Positions 18,130 to 27,726 of a stretch of DNA of 64,000 bases are shown one piece after another. Each line of letters opens with the position of its first letter. Position 1 is the stretch's first letter. The notes under the pieces are model-generated. The model was given only the letters and a program-made list of their open reading frames with translations. It ran no database searches and was not told where the DNA came from. The translations under genes were made by a program, and so were the position numbers. The stretch comes from Bacteroides sedimenti (lineage in GTDB: Bacteria > Bacteroidota > Bacteroidia > Bacteroidales > Bacteroidaceae): the NCBI RefSeq assembly GCF_040365225.1, contig NZ_AP028055.1, positions 496,001 through 560,000 on the forward strand. The letters are read 5' to 3'.

Positions 18130-18762
18130 TTAGTTTAAGTATGCTTCGCCCGAAAACTCGTAAGCGAAAGACACCCTTACATTGTTATTATCCAAATATT
18201 CTACTTGTCCCTCTACCACACTACCTGCTGAGTCTACTACCGTAACAGAAGGTCTTTTTCCAAGATTGTGCGTTATAAACCATACTGTAGATGGCATACC
18301 CTGTGAATACTTATACTGCTTGTCAGTTTCCATATTCTCTACGGTTTCGGCGACTCTTCCCACTTTATCGTTAATCGAATTAATAGCGTGAGCATTGAAC
18401 GTCTTGGTATAGTCTACTGGGTCGAGGTACTGGCCAAAGTAGGAAGCGTCCAGAACTTCTTCGATTATTCCGCCTCCTGAACCTCCACCCCCTGCGCCAG
18501 CCCCGTATGCGGATAATTCACCTTTCGAGTAGAAGTCGTCTATCGCATGAAGAATACCGTTCTCGTCTATGTCGAAGTGAGACAGTATTCTAATAGCCTT
18601 CTCCGTCAGCTGGTCTACGACTTCCTTGTTATCATGTATATGCCCCGAAGGAGTTCCTGAAACAGTAGGCTGCGGGAGCATAGTTCCTACTCCCGCTGCG
18701 CCTCCACTTGTCAGTTTAGGGCTCCTATATCTGGCTGGTACATATTGCTTTTTTATTTCCAT
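18130..18762 (-). CDS. Tail/baseplate-associated fibre protein
   Basis: 210 residues. A flexible linker SKGELSAYGAGAGGGGSGGG lies at about residues 78-97, followed by a helical part. The C-terminal domain (HNLGKRPSVTVVDSAGSVV... through SGEAYLN) is a small beta domain seen at the ends of many phage fibre proteins. It precedes the fibre genes and follows the large tail protein by 2 nt. Confidence 0.7.
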   Translation of the reverse strand: MEIKKQYVPARYRSPKLTSGGAAGVGTMLPQPTVSGTPSGHIHDNKEVVDQLTEKAIRILSHFDIDENGILHAIDDFYSKGELSAYGAGAGGGGSGGGIIEEVLDASYFGQYLDPVDYTKTFNAHAINSINDKVGRVAETVENMETDKQYKYSQGMPSTVWFITHNLGKRPSVTVVDSAGSVVEGQVEYLDNNNVRVSFAYEFSGEAYLN

Positions 18763-18764
18763 AA

Positions 18765-20807
18765 TTACATTTCTATAAGGTTAAGTCTTACCGAGTCCAT
18801 TTTATAATCTTCCGCACCTCCAGCTACTAAGAACCGAGAGTCCGGCAGAGATAAGTCCGTAAGCAGAGAATAAGGCTTTACCGAGTTTGTGACTGTAGGG
18901 TCAATCTGGTATCTAGGCTTACTAAACAGACTTACCATTCTCTCTATAAGGAGTTCCTCCGCAATTCCTTCTTTATTCAATGCTTCTGACCGGATATTCT
19001 GTAGGTACTGCCTGTTAGCCATTACACTACTGAGGCAAAGTTTACTGTCCGTATTGGTGCATATCTTTAAGTCTATTTCGTCGGCTTCCTCTACATAGTC
19101 GTCGCTAATAAGGTTCTCATACGATACATCATTCTTGCTTCCGTCTTTAACCCAATCACTATACACCGTACTAGCGTCAGGAATAGCATAGTCGAGTGAT
19201 ATTCCCTTTATGTACTGATATTCATAATAAGGCAGCGAACCGGGGTATTCTTTATCCATGTCGCATATTGTCAATTCGCACTCGCCATTAATTATATACG
19301 GCGGGCACTGTATAATCCTGCCGGAAAGGTCACCTATACCCAGAGTATAATTGTTAGTGTTCTTAACAGGGTAGTACCTATTAGATATAGGGTCTCCTTT
19401 CTTTGTATCTAAGGCAACCGGGAACGTAGTTATACCTGTCTGCCAGCTAGTACCATTGTAGTAGTATTCCCCTAATCTGAGAATGCAACGCACATTCTTT
19501 GTACCCGCAAAAGTCCACCCGTTTGTAACAGATGGGTGCGCAAATCTCTCCCCATCTGGTACGAATTTTACCGAGAAGTTTATGCACAGATACACATTTG
19601 AATTAGTTACTATGCTTCGGGTAGTTTTTATCTTAATTACTGGTCTATCTACAGCCATCCAATGCGTACCGTACTTCGCTGTACAAATCAAAACCTCGTC
19701 CGCAAAATCTAGTTTGCTAGGCGTATTTTCGGTATTATACGAAGCCGTTCTAACAAAGCAAGAACCTAACTTTTCAGGTACAACGCTCCCGTGATGTTCT
19801 ACCCAGTCGTACCCGCCCTTAGCATTTTCTACGGACTTGTAAAAACTAAATCTAGGCTGCTCATAGTACCTAATTATCCCCTTATACGTAGAACTCTTTT
19901 TATTCTCCGTATAGGTCTTATCAAACTCCACCATTGAGAGGTACGTACTCTGTTCATTGTCGAACTCGGGTAAAACGCTATCCATCTCATACAAGGAACA
20001 GCTCACAGAGGCTTTGTTCTTCCCCGGTATTCTACTCAAAGTAGCCCCAGTTCCCTTATACCCTAACTCCTGAATAGTTTTTTCGTCCGATACTACTAAA
20101 TCTACCTTCTCAGCACCTGTGTACTTCCTATACGTATTAATACCTTTCCTGATAGCCGCATAGTCCACCAGCCATATAGCGTCCTTATATACCGTAAAAG
20201 TACACCCCATGAACTTAGCTATTTCCTCGAGGACTTCGTAGTAGGTCATTGCTTCCCCTAGTTCGTCGTAAAAATTAGCGGTAGCTATTGTAGCTGACTC
20301 TATGAGTTCTCCCGTCTCGGGTATATGCACTGCGGAGGAAACATAGATGGAGTTATACCCAGCCAAGAAAGCGGCATCCTGAATAATTTGTAGAAATGTG
20401 ACCGTTTCTTCTGTCCGGTTAAACTTCTTATATTTCAGAGTAGACAGGGCGCAAACGCACTCCATGTCATATATAAACTCTGGGTTAGAAAAGTCTTGAC
20501 TAAACGTATCTGGCGTAAGAAACCCATACCACTCGGGCATACCATTTTTATATAGCCTTATTCTGACCCCTTGCGGGTTAGAAGCATATAGGCTCTGTAG
20601 GTAGTCGCTTCCGTAAACGGATAGAGTAGCTTTAGACAACCTCATAGGAAGGTATAAGTCGTCTTCATCTGTTTCACTGGTAAAGGGCGTTTCGCCCCCT
20701 ACCAATTCCACAGCTTCTCCCTGATACCCGAGACTTTCCACTTTCACTTCGTATTGCACCCCAGCTAATGACCTGAAAGGCACTGTGTACATTAAGTTAT
20801 ATGTCAT
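18765..20807 (-). CDS. Phage tail tip/baseplate protein
   Basis: 680 residues. It lies directly after the tape measure gene with a 4-nt overlap, where distal-tail or tail-hub proteins are encoded. The N-terminus (YTVPFRSLAGVQYEVKV) starts a beta-rich domain, and GMPEWYGFLTPDTFS is a recurring motif of tail hub-like proteins. No enzymatic motif is visible. I infer a structural tail-tip role. Confidence 0.72.
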   Translation of the reverse strand: MTYNLMYTVPFRSLAGVQYEVKVESLGYQGEAVELVGGETPFTSETDEDDLYLPMRLSKATLSVYGSDYLQSLYASNPQGVRIRLYKNGMPEWYGFLTPDTFSQDFSNPEFIYDMECVCALSTLKYKKFNRTEETVTFLQIIQDAAFLAGYNSIYVSSAVHIPETGELIESATIATANFYDELGEAMTYYEVLEEIAKFMGCTFTVYKDAIWLVDYAAIRKGINTYRKYTGAEKVDLVVSDEKTIQELGYKGTGATLSRIPGKNKASVSCSLYEMDSVLPEFDNEQSTYLSMVEFDKTYTENKKSSTYKGIIRYYEQPRFSFYKSVENAKGGYDWVEHHGSVVPEKLGSCFVRTASYNTENTPSKLDFADEVLICTAKYGTHWMAVDRPVIKIKTTRSIVTNSNVYLCINFSVKFVPDGERFAHPSVTNGWTFAGTKNVRCILRLGEYYYNGTSWQTGITTFPVALDTKKGDPISNRYYPVKNTNNYTLGIGDLSGRIIQCPPYIINGECELTICDMDKEYPGSLPYYEYQYIKGISLDYAIPDASTVYSDWVKDGSKNDVSYENLISDDYVEEADEIDLKICTNTDSKLCLSSVMANRQYLQNIRSEALNKEGIAEELLIERMVSLFSKPRYQIDPTVTNSVKPYSLLTDLSLPDSRFLVAGGAEDYKMDSVRLNLIEM

Positions 20808-23800
20808 GTTCTCATATTTCTTTTAGTTTCTTGTTCTAAAATTCCTAGCAGCTTTTTGCCAGATATCTCGAAGACTACTTTCCCAGAAGGGGAATTAGCC
20901 CCCAGTGCTGACTTACCGTTAAGAGCGTCGAATAGTCTGGTTTGCTGACCCTTGTTAAGAACCATCTCGCCGCTATTCAATCTGGCTAACACCTTATCCC
21001 CTTCAAAGCTGTTTCCTCCAACGATACCGCCATCTGCAAACATGGGAATAGAAGCTGCCATGATAAGGGCTTTCATTTCGGCAATCTGAGCAGCAGCTAA
21101 TCCTACTCCACCGAAAGGTATTCCTGCGTAAGCGGCTGTACTGGCTGCGGCCATTAAAGCCTGTGCGGCCACTTGCTCTGCTCCTAGTGCTGCCACTACT
21201 GCTGTACTCTTAGCCGTAGTACTTGTAACTTCCGCTAAATCAGCGGCTGTTTTAGCCGCGCTTACTGCTTCAATCCCAGTTACTTCGGTAGTTGCCTTAG
21301 TAGCGTCTAGTACAGTCTCTGCTTGCTTTGCAGCTGCGAGAGCCGTAGAAGCTGACTCAAATGTCTGTACAGCTTTAACGATAGTCATAATTCCATCGTA
21401 GGTTCGACTTATTGCCTCCAGAAGCATAAACAGCTTTTCCAAACCCGAGATATCCGGGTCTCTTAGCGTTTCAAATGCACTTTGAATATGTTTTCCTAGC
21501 TGGTAAAATGCCCTAACCCCGTCGTCTGCGCTTCCTATCAAGTCCTTTTTGTACTCGGCTATGTCTTCTTTAATCTCAGCAAGTTTAAGAGCGTCCTTCG
21601 TACTTTTAGATTTACTAATAGCTTTGTCTAGTTCATCCGAAAATCTTCCAGTTTCCTCATTCAGCTTTTTCCATTCGTCTACTAACTTCTCCTGTATGCT
21701 AAGTTCTTCGCTTAGTTTGTCCTTGTCAGATTTCTTGTAGTCGAGGGTCGTGTCTCTGGCATCTGCTTTTGGGAGTTCTATGGGTTTAAGCTGATTTTTC
21801 ATATCTATGAGGTATCGGACAAAATCCTCTCCCTCAGCTCCTATATCCGAAATAGCGCCTGCTGACTTAGCCGTCTTATCAGCTAGGGACGCGAGTTCTT
21901 CGTTATACTCCTTTTCAGTGTAGTACCCCTTGTCTTTAAGTACCCTTAACTCCTGTAAGTCTTCGGCATACTCCTTCTGGATTTTACTTAGCTCTGTTTC
22001 CGCTTCTGTCAGAGGATTATCGACTCCGGCTTTAGCCTTTTTGAAAGTGGCGTTCTTAGGAGCATTCTTCCCAAGTAATCCGGCTATCTCCTCGTAAGTC
22101 TTCTTGTTAAGGGCATCGACCGCTTTATTATATTCTTCCTCCTTTATAGCCCGGATAGCAATCTGATTATTAAGTTCGCCCATCTCTTTAGCGTACTTCT
22201 CCTCAGCTTTTTGCAAGTCTGTTTTATCCTTCGCGTCTTCAGTATTCTTAGGCTTTATAGGGTCTTCCTGAGCTTGAAGTACTGCTGCTCCTAAATTTTT
22301 GTCAGCGTCCTTCATTATTGCCCTAAGCTGTATAGCCTTCTGCATGTCATTGAATAGCTCCTTATTAGCGTCCCAGAAAAACTTAGCGTTATAAGAATCA
22401 CTACTAGCGAATTTCTCCCCTTCTAAAAATCTGGCATTTAACTTACCTTCCCCTCCGTACTTTGCATAAATTCTGTTAAGCTCTGCCTCTGACTCTACCT
22501 TACTTCTGGCATAAAAATCAGCTTTTGCAGTAGCCTCCAGAAGTTTTACTCTTTTAGCCACTTCTCTGTTTAATTCCTCCTGAGACGCTTTCTCTAGCCC
22601 TAGCATCTTCATTAACTCTCTCTGAGCGGCGTTTATGTCCTTATGAGTTTGCTCTTTATCCTGCGTTATGGCTAGCAAAGATTTTAGCTTGGCGGCTTCT
22701 TCTCCACCATTAACAGCCTTTAATTCTTTCTGATAATCAGAAAATATGCTCCTAATAGCATTCGCTTCTTTTTCGGCCTCAATTAATCCGAATATAAAAT
22801 CGGTAACTAGCATTATGAGAGCCATTATACCCGTGGTAACAAATGCGGTTTTCAAAGCTATTTTAACCCTGTTAAGGGCAAAAGAAAATACGTTAGCAGT
22901 CTTATTAGCTTCAAATTGTAACTTAGCTGCTGACCTAGCTGCCCCTTTTGTCCCTTTGATAGCTTCTGTTTCAGCCAACCTTCCAATTTTAGCAATCCAC
23001 AGCACTACTTCTTTCAGACCCTTATTTATCAACACCCCCGTAATTATAGCTGCTATGTGTCTTACTACGGTACGAAGATTATTTTGCAAATACTCCATTC
23101 CTTTAGCTATGCCATCTATAAGGGTCTTATAAGCGTTCCCAATCCCTGTATTATCGGTAAACTCTATAAATGCTGTTTTTAGCCTATTTAAACTGGTCTC
23201 TATGTTGTCCGTATTTACGTTCGGGAGCATTTTTTCCATTTCCTCCGCGAACTTGGGGAGGATATCCTTAGCATACAGCTCCCCGTTTTTCAGGAGCTTG
23301 TCTAACTGCTGAATGCTTACCCCTGCGGCTCTTGCCATAGCCTCCATAGCAATAGGCATACGCTCTCCCAGCTGCCGTCTAAGTTCCTCAGAACTAATCT
23401 TACCTTTAGCCATCATCTGAGTAATAGCTAAGAATGATAAGTTAGACTCCTCGGCCGAAAGACCGAAAGCTGTTGAAGCTCTTGTAATAGCTGTAAATAT
23501 CTTCTCTTGGTCTGCTACGCTTACGCCCCCGCTGGTAGCGGCTGCTGAGAACCGGGCGTAGTTTCCGGTTAGAACGTTAAGCTCCTGCCCATATTGCTTC
23601 GCTAGGTCTATCAGAAACTCTTGATTTCTAACATATCCCGCCATCGTTCCTGATATATTCCTAAGAGCTACGCGAGCTCTATTAGTCTCCCGGGCGGTTT
23701 CTATCATACGGCTGACTAAGTTAGACAGACCTAGACCCCCAGCTCCGAGAGCCGCGCCCATCGCTAGTACTTGGAACTGAATATTCCTTAGCGAACTCTG

Positions 23801-23872
23801 AACGCTGGTAGCGCCTCGCCTAAAATTTTCAGTAAGAAAATTAAGTGCTATTGAAAATGATAATCTAGCCAT
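20804..23872 (-). CDS. Tape measure protein
   Basis: 1022 residues, the longest phage gene, which sets tail length. An N-terminal tape-measure domain (residues ~60-250, with AGVSIQQLDKLLKNGELYAKDILP) is followed by membrane-spanning stretches near residues 340-370, extended coiled coil, and an Ala-rich hydrophobic helix near residues 900-980. The C-terminal FADGGIVGGNSFEGDKVLARLNSGEMVL motif is typical of tape measure ends. It overlaps the upstream chaperone gene by 8 nt. Confidence 0.93.
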   Translation of the reverse strand: MARLSFSIALNFLTENFRRGATSVQSSLRNIQFQVLAMGAALGAGGLGLSNLVSRMIETARETNRARVALRNISGTMAGYVRNQEFLIDLAKQYGQELNVLTGNYARFSAAATSGGVSVADQEKIFTAITRASTAFGLSAEESNLSFLAITQMMAKGKISSEELRRQLGERMPIAMEAMARAAGVSIQQLDKLLKNGELYAKDILPKFAEEMEKMLPNVNTDNIETSLNRLKTAFIEFTDNTGIGNAYKTLIDGIAKGMEYLQNNLRTVVRHIAAIITGVLINKGLKEVVLWIAKIGRLAETEAIKGTKGAARSAAKLQFEANKTANVFSFALNRVKIALKTAFVTTGIMALIMLVTDFIFGLIEAEKEANAIRSIFSDYQKELKAVNGGEEAAKLKSLLAITQDKEQTHKDINAAQRELMKMLGLEKASQEELNREVAKRVKLLEATAKADFYARSKVESEAELNRIYAKYGGEGKLNARFLEGEKFASSDSYNAKFFWDANKELFNDMQKAIQLRAIMKDADKNLGAAVLQAQEDPIKPKNTEDAKDKTDLQKAEEKYAKEMGELNNQIAIRAIKEEEYNKAVDALNKKTYEEIAGLLGKNAPKNATFKKAKAGVDNPLTEAETELSKIQKEYAEDLQELRVLKDKGYYTEKEYNEELASLADKTAKSAGAISDIGAEGEDFVRYLIDMKNQLKPIELPKADARDTTLDYKKSDKDKLSEELSIQEKLVDEWKKLNEETGRFSDELDKAISKSKSTKDALKLAEIKEDIAEYKKDLIGSADDGVRAFYQLGKHIQSAFETLRDPDISGLEKLFMLLEAISRTYDGIMTIVKAVQTFESASTALAAAKQAETVLDATKATTEVTGIEAVSAAKTAADLAEVTSTTAKSTAVVAALGAEQVAAQALMAAASTAAYAGIPFGGVGLAAAQIAEMKALIMAASIPMFADGGIVGGNSFEGDKVLARLNSGEMVLNKGQQTRLFDALNGKSALGANSPSGKVVFEISGKKLLGILEQETKRNMRT

Positions 23873-24485
23873 TTATTCCTCCTTCCGTTTTTATGAATTT
23901 GTTAAATCTGTCTTCATCAGCTTCTAGTTTAGCCAGATTTTCTTGTCTTTTAGCGTCGGCCTCCCACGGAAAAGTGATAAGGTCGCTGGGCTCTTTTAGC
24001 TTTTTACTGTCTACATGTGGCAGAATAGAAAACCAAGTCCATAACCTACGCTCCTCCATCTGCTCGCGCTTCTTGCTCTCTAGCGCCTTTATGTATAATG
24101 GGAGCTCGTGCACGTCCATGTCGAACATCACGTATTTTGCGTCTAGCCCGCCATGTATGATTATGTACGTAGCAAGTTCCCCCACACGTAAAGTAGGAGT
24201 TTTATCGTCCGGGTTAGCTGATTTTTCTACGGCTTTCTGAAATTGAGCCATGTATGCCATTGCCTTTTCTGCTTGTTTAAAGATGCGGTCGCTCTGCTTC
24301 TTACTTCCCATGAGAACCTTAAAGGTGTTGAGCGTAAAAAGGCTGTCACTTCCAGATACAGCCATAGCGTACAGAAGGGTCGTATTAGTTTCGTCGTCTG
24401 AAAAGTCGAAGTCTGAAAAGGCTGCCCCCATAAGATTTTCTGCTAGCGTTATGGCTCTTATATTGAGTTTTAGGTTATCTATCAT
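23865..24485 (-). CDS. Putative tail assembly chaperone
   Basis: 206 residues, helical and acidic, located between the tail tube and the tape measure, where gpG/gpGT-type chaperones are encoded. The C-terminal part (LWTWFSILPHVDSKKLKEP then ITFPWE) resembles the gpT-like extension. Here it is one continuous frame, so no programmed frameshift is needed. Confidence 0.65.
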   Translation of the reverse strand: MIDNLKLNIRAITLAENLMGAAFSDFDFSDDETNTTLLYAMAVSGSDSLFTLNTFKVLMGSKKQSDRIFKQAEKAMAYMAQFQKAVEKSANPDDKTPTLRVGELATYIIIHGGLDAKYVMFDMDVHELPLYIKALESKKREQMEERRLWTWFSILPHVDSKKLKEPSDLITFPWEADAKRQENLAKLEADEDRFNKFIKTEGGING

Positions 24486-24505
24486 GCTGTGTTATCTTTA
24501 AATAG

Positions 24506-24544
24506 AAAAAGGGACAGGCGATTAACTCTCACCCGCCCCTTTTT
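24506..24544 (-). terminator. Terminator/attenuator after the tail tube gene
   Basis: AAAAAGGG and CCCCTTTTT arms with an inner CGG/CCG-type pairing. On the minus strand the hairpin ends in CCCTTTTT. It separates the tail tube gene from the chaperone and tape measure and would lower their expression. Confidence 0.78.
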
Positions 24545-24574
24545 GTGGATATTTATAAACTATGAACAGAGCCT

Positions 24575-25072
24575 TTATACAGCTTCGTCTAAGGCTACTC
24601 CTGTGGAGTCTTTAAGAGCCCCAGTACCCTGCAAAGTGATGGAACTAGAGCAGATAGCTCCTTTATCAGCCTTCTTGTCAAGAGAGGTGATATAAGCGGT
24701 TCCTGCGTTCCACTTCTTAGTTTCGTCCATTGCGAACTCGTCGTCAAGTTCTCCCGGCGTAGCTTTAGGCTCGGCCATCACAACCTCGATAGGCTGTCTT
24801 TTTGCCATTAGCTTAGCCAAAGTCTGGTAGCTCATGTGACCTGTAGTTCTTGATACAAGAGACTCAGCCGATACCTGCCATCCGATTTGTCCGGCGATAA
24901 CGGTCTTCCACTGTCCGCTAAACTTGTTGGTAGTGTCGATAGTATCGGCGCTTAATGACAAGGTGTGACTGGAAGCAAAGGCAATCGGGATATATTTTTC
25001 ACCCGACTTAACATATAGTAGCAGCTCCTCACCTCTCAAAAGGTCAGTGCTTTCTTCATAAGTATTAGCCAT
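24575..25072 (-). CDS. Major tail tube protein
   Basis: 165 residues. The fold pattern of tail tube proteins is visible: a LRGEELLLYVKS start, an ASSHTLSLSADTIDTTNK strand pair, then a GWQVSAESLVS segment. The position between the tail terminator and the chaperone, and the terminator right behind it, fit a highly expressed structural gene. Confidence 0.85.
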   Translation of the reverse strand: MANTYEESTDLLRGEELLLYVKSGEKYIPIAFASSHTLSLSADTIDTTNKFSGQWKTVIAGQIGWQVSAESLVSRTTGHMSYQTLAKLMAKRQPIEVVMAEPKATPGELDDEFAMDETKKWNAGTAYITSLDKKADKGAICSSSITLQGTGALKDSTGVALDEAV

Positions 25073-25091
25073 TTTTTATTAATGCTTTAAA

Positions 25092-25466
25092 TTATTGAAT
25101 TTCAAAAAGTAAAAGTTGGACGTACTTCTTATCTGAGTAGTCCTCTGTAGAATCTATTAGCTCAAACCTAGTAGCCGTATTGGACTCAGTAAGAGCTATA
25201 AATATGGCCTCGGCAATTTCCTGCGACCTCTCATAGCCATTGCTGACTACTGCAAACATAACTGTAGCCGTCTGCATGTATATCCCCTGCTTAGTTTGCT
25301 CTACTGCATATTTATCTCTATAGTACAGTATGAAGTCTTCGTCAGTGTCTTCCGGGGCTACGCATGGGAATATTCGAGAGCCTATTAGCGCTCTGACCGT
25401 AGTGTCGGCCATTAGTATATCCCGGGCAGCAGAGCTTATCCGGAACTTAGTTGATTTAAGAGCCAT
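25092..25466 (-). CDS. Tail terminator/completion protein (DUF3168-like)
   Basis: 124 residues, an alpha/beta protein with the SRIFPCVAPEDTDEDFILYY segment common in gpU-like tail terminators. It lies between the HK97 gp10-like gene and the tail tube gene, as expected for the protein capping the tail tube. Confidence 0.75.
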   Translation of the reverse strand: MALKSTKFRISSAARDILMADTTVRALIGSRIFPCVAPEDTDEDFILYYRDKYAVEQTKQGIYMQTATVMFAVVSNGYERSQEIAEAIFIALTESNTATRFELIDSTEDYSDKKYVQLLLFEIQ

Positions 25467-25467
25467 A

Positions 25468-25971
25468 TTATCTCCTTTGTATTATTCTCTCAACTGCTCT
25501 TTCTAGGTTAGCCATTAATGACGTTACGGCTCGTTTTCCGTCTTGTTCGAAAGTGTCCGTCCAGAAACTAAGGGCTGGCATCCATCCGGTGCTCTTAGGT
25601 ATTCCTTTCTTGGTCGCTTTTTTCCAGAATCTTTCCTTCTTCGAACCTCTGTCTACTAGCGACGCATGGCTTCCGTATCCATCCTTGCCAACTTTGTAGG
25701 CGTCATAGTCTTGGCTAAAGCCTGCTAGAGCTCCTAGCTTACGTCTTTTTACTCTAACTTTAAACGATTTCAGCAAGTTACCTGACACCCCGGCGCTATC
25801 CTTCATCCTGCCTCTTAGTCGGCGTCTTCCACCAGCTACTAGCTTTCCTCCGGCTCTCCTGAGTGCGTACTTAATAGCCTTATCCTTCTCGATATTATTT
25901 AGTTTGCTAACTACGTCATATACTTGGTTAAGGTTTAGTATTTCAGTTCCTATGCTTACCTCATTTGCCAT
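25468..25971 (-). CDS. HK97 gp10-like neck/tail protein
   Basis: 167 residues, strongly basic in the middle (AGGRRRLRGRMKD). The order after the head-tail adaptor and before the tail terminator fits the HK97 gp10 family. It shares one base with the upstream gene. Confidence 0.75.
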   Translation of the reverse strand: MANEVSIGTEILNLNQVYDVVSKLNNIEKDKAIKYALRRAGGKLVAGGRRRLRGRMKDSAGVSGNLLKSFKVRVKRRKLGALAGFSQDYDAYKVGKDGYGSHASLVDRGSKKERFWKKATKKGIPKSTGWMPALSFWTDTFEQDGKRAVTSLMANLERAVERIIQRR

Positions 25972-26297
25972 TATTTATTGATTTTTCTAACCTGAATTAG
26001 CAGCGAATTGTCGTCTGCGTTAGGTTGTATCATTAGTATTTCGTATCGGTCTCCCGCGTAAACTAGCACCTGCTTTTCGTTGACTTTATCGCTTCGGCGA
26101 ATCTGAAAAGTGCGTGAAACTCCTTTAAAAAGTTCCATTGCATCTACTCCGTCCTTGTCATACGATGGTGCTGATTTCCTTAAATACGCTCGGCACTTAT
26201 ATACTGATACATACTCTTTTTTATACTCTCCTGACACGCCCTGCGTAGTTCTTAGTTCTAGGAACTCAATGAACTCCCTTAAACTGGCTGCTCTCAT
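25971..26297 (-). CDS. Head-tail adaptor/head closure protein
   Basis: 108 residues with the beta-barrel pattern of SPP1 gp16-like proteins: an AYLRKSAPSYDKDGV segment, then FQIRRSDKV and DRYEILMIQP. It starts 2 nt after the upstream connector gene ends. Likely closes the portal channel after packaging. Confidence 0.75.
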   Translation of the reverse strand: MRAASLREFIEFLELRTTQGVSGEYKKEYVSVYKCRAYLRKSAPSYDKDGVDAMELFKGVSRTFQIRRSDKVNEKQVLVYAGDRYEILMIQPNADDNSLLIQVRKINK

Positions 26298-26299
26298 GG

Positions 26300-26608
26300 C
26301 TATGTCAATTTTACATAGGGCATAACTAGAAAACTCAGGGTAAAAGCTACGTTACTTGCCTTTGCATAGCTTACGGGTTCCCGGTTTTCGTACAGGTTAG
26401 CAGCTACCAGCTTGATAGCGTGGCGTAGAGGTGCGGCGAGTTTACTTTCGCCTGACTGCTCCTCTACGACCACGTAATCTTCTAAGCCAGTGTTAATCAT
26501 GTTGGCTACAGCCGCCTCGGCAGTCTCTATTAAGTCTGCGATATAGATGTCGTCCTCAGAAAAATCTACGTTAACCTGCCTTTTAATGTCCTCTATAGTT
26601 ACGTACAT
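26300..26608 (-). CDS. Head-tail connector (gp6-like)
   Basis: 102 residues, helical. YVTIEDIKRQVNVDF at the start and ADLIETAEAAVANMI are characteristic of gp6/gp15-type connectors that form a ring below the portal. It lies directly after the capsid gene. Confidence 0.82.
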   Translation of the reverse strand: MYVTIEDIKRQVNVDFSEDDIYIADLIETAEAAVANMINTGLEDYVVVEEQSGESKLAAPLRHAIKLVAANLYENREPVSYAKASNVAFTLSFLVMPYVKLT

Positions 26609-26614
26609 CGGCTA

Positions 26615-27712
26615 TTAAGGTGCGACCTTAACCTTACCCACTGCAAAGGCTTCTGGGCGAAGGATAGTTTGGTCGAAGTCGCCGTTTAATACGAAGTTTA
26701 CCTGATTTTTCTTAGCCCCAGTATAAGGGTCAAGAATCAACTCAGAACGACCGAACTCGCTAATTACAGCGTAGTCGAAGAATCCGAACAGAACATGACC
26801 CGCTGGAACTAGGTTAGTTACCTTAACCGGATAGCCGTTCATCTCTCCATTCTCCAGAATCATTTTTGTACTACCAGCTTCAATCGGAGTCGATTTCAAG
26901 CGACCAGCCATAGACGGAGAAACGATATACGCACCTACCCCGGTAGCGTCTACGTTAGCGTCCATAACGGTAGTTTCCAATTCTACAATCTCTGCGAAAG
27001 TAGGAGCGTCAGCTACGAACTCTACGTCTGCTGCCTTATTGAATGCGCCTCCAGTAGTTCCAGCTACCACTCTATCTACCGTATTGAAGAACCATTTGTT
27101 AAGGGTCTTAGCAACTGCTAAACCAATTTGCTTGGTTACGATACCGTACAGGTTCAAGTTTGACTGGTTAAAGGCTCTGCGAGAAACAGGGACAGACACA
27201 GCAAGACGCTTAGGGCTCGCTTTGATTTTCCCAAATTCTAAGGTGCTGTCTGCAACCTCAGCGTTTTCACCCTCGATAGTGGCCTCAATTCCAGCTACAG
27301 TCGGCCACAAAGGCTCGCCCTGTACATTAGTCTGCATTGGTACTCCCAGCTGCTCGAGTACAAGGGCTGGAGTCAATGCGTCCAGAACGTCTTTGTACAC
27401 GATGGGGATAGTGTCTGCCACAGACGCGCTAGTGAGAGGAGCAGAGGCGCGTAATTCGATAGACGTTCTCTGTCCGGACTCTACCGCGCGAGTAACGTTT
27501 TCTGCGAAAACAGCTCTCATGTCTACTTCACTTCCCAGAGTTTCGTCCATCTGGCAGTCCAAGCGGCGCTGCATCATATCCTTTTTATTACTCAGGGCGT
27601 CGAAGGCTTCTTGTTCGTCAGCAGTGAGACTTCTTTTTTCGGTTTCGGCCTTGTCAAGTAAGGCGCGCATCTGCTCTTTGTACTCAGCAATTTTGTCTAA
27701 AAGTTCTTTCAT
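26615..27712 (-). CDS. Major capsid protein, HK97 fold
   Basis: 365 residues. An N-terminal coiled-coil delta domain (about 1-75; EQEAFDALSNKKDMMQRRLD) acts as scaffold and is cut off by the protease. The capsid domain follows, with SVPVSRRAFNQSNLNLYG, an E-loop region, and GYPVKVTNLVPAGHVLFG near the C-terminus. Protease gene directly upstream. Confidence 0.95.
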   Translation of the reverse strand: MKELLDKIAEYKEQMRALLDKAETEKRSLTADEQEAFDALSNKKDMMQRRLDCQMDETLGSEVDMRAVFAENVTRAVESGQRTSIELRASAPLTSASVADTIPIVYKDVLDALTPALVLEQLGVPMQTNVQGEPLWPTVAGIEATIEGENAEVADSTLEFGKIKASPKRLAVSVPVSRRAFNQSNLNLYGIVTKQIGLAVAKTLNKWFFNTVDRVVAGTTGGAFNKAADVEFVADAPTFAEIVELETTVMDANVDATGVGAYIVSPSMAGRLKSTPIEAGSTKMILENGEMNGYPVKVTNLVPAGHVLFGFFDYAVISEFGRSELILDPYTGAKKNQVNFVLNGDFDQTILRPEAFAVGKVKVAP

Positions 27713-27726
27713 GTTTTGGTTGTGTG

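Noticed and set aside
17391..18245. A 284-codon plus-strand frame inside the fibre genes
   Set aside because: Antisense shadow of two well-supported tail genes, with Pro/Val/Ser-rich artefact composition.
14911..18762. A diversity-generating retroelement acting on fibre genes
   Set aside because: No reverse transcriptase and no template/variable repeat pair is visible in the window.
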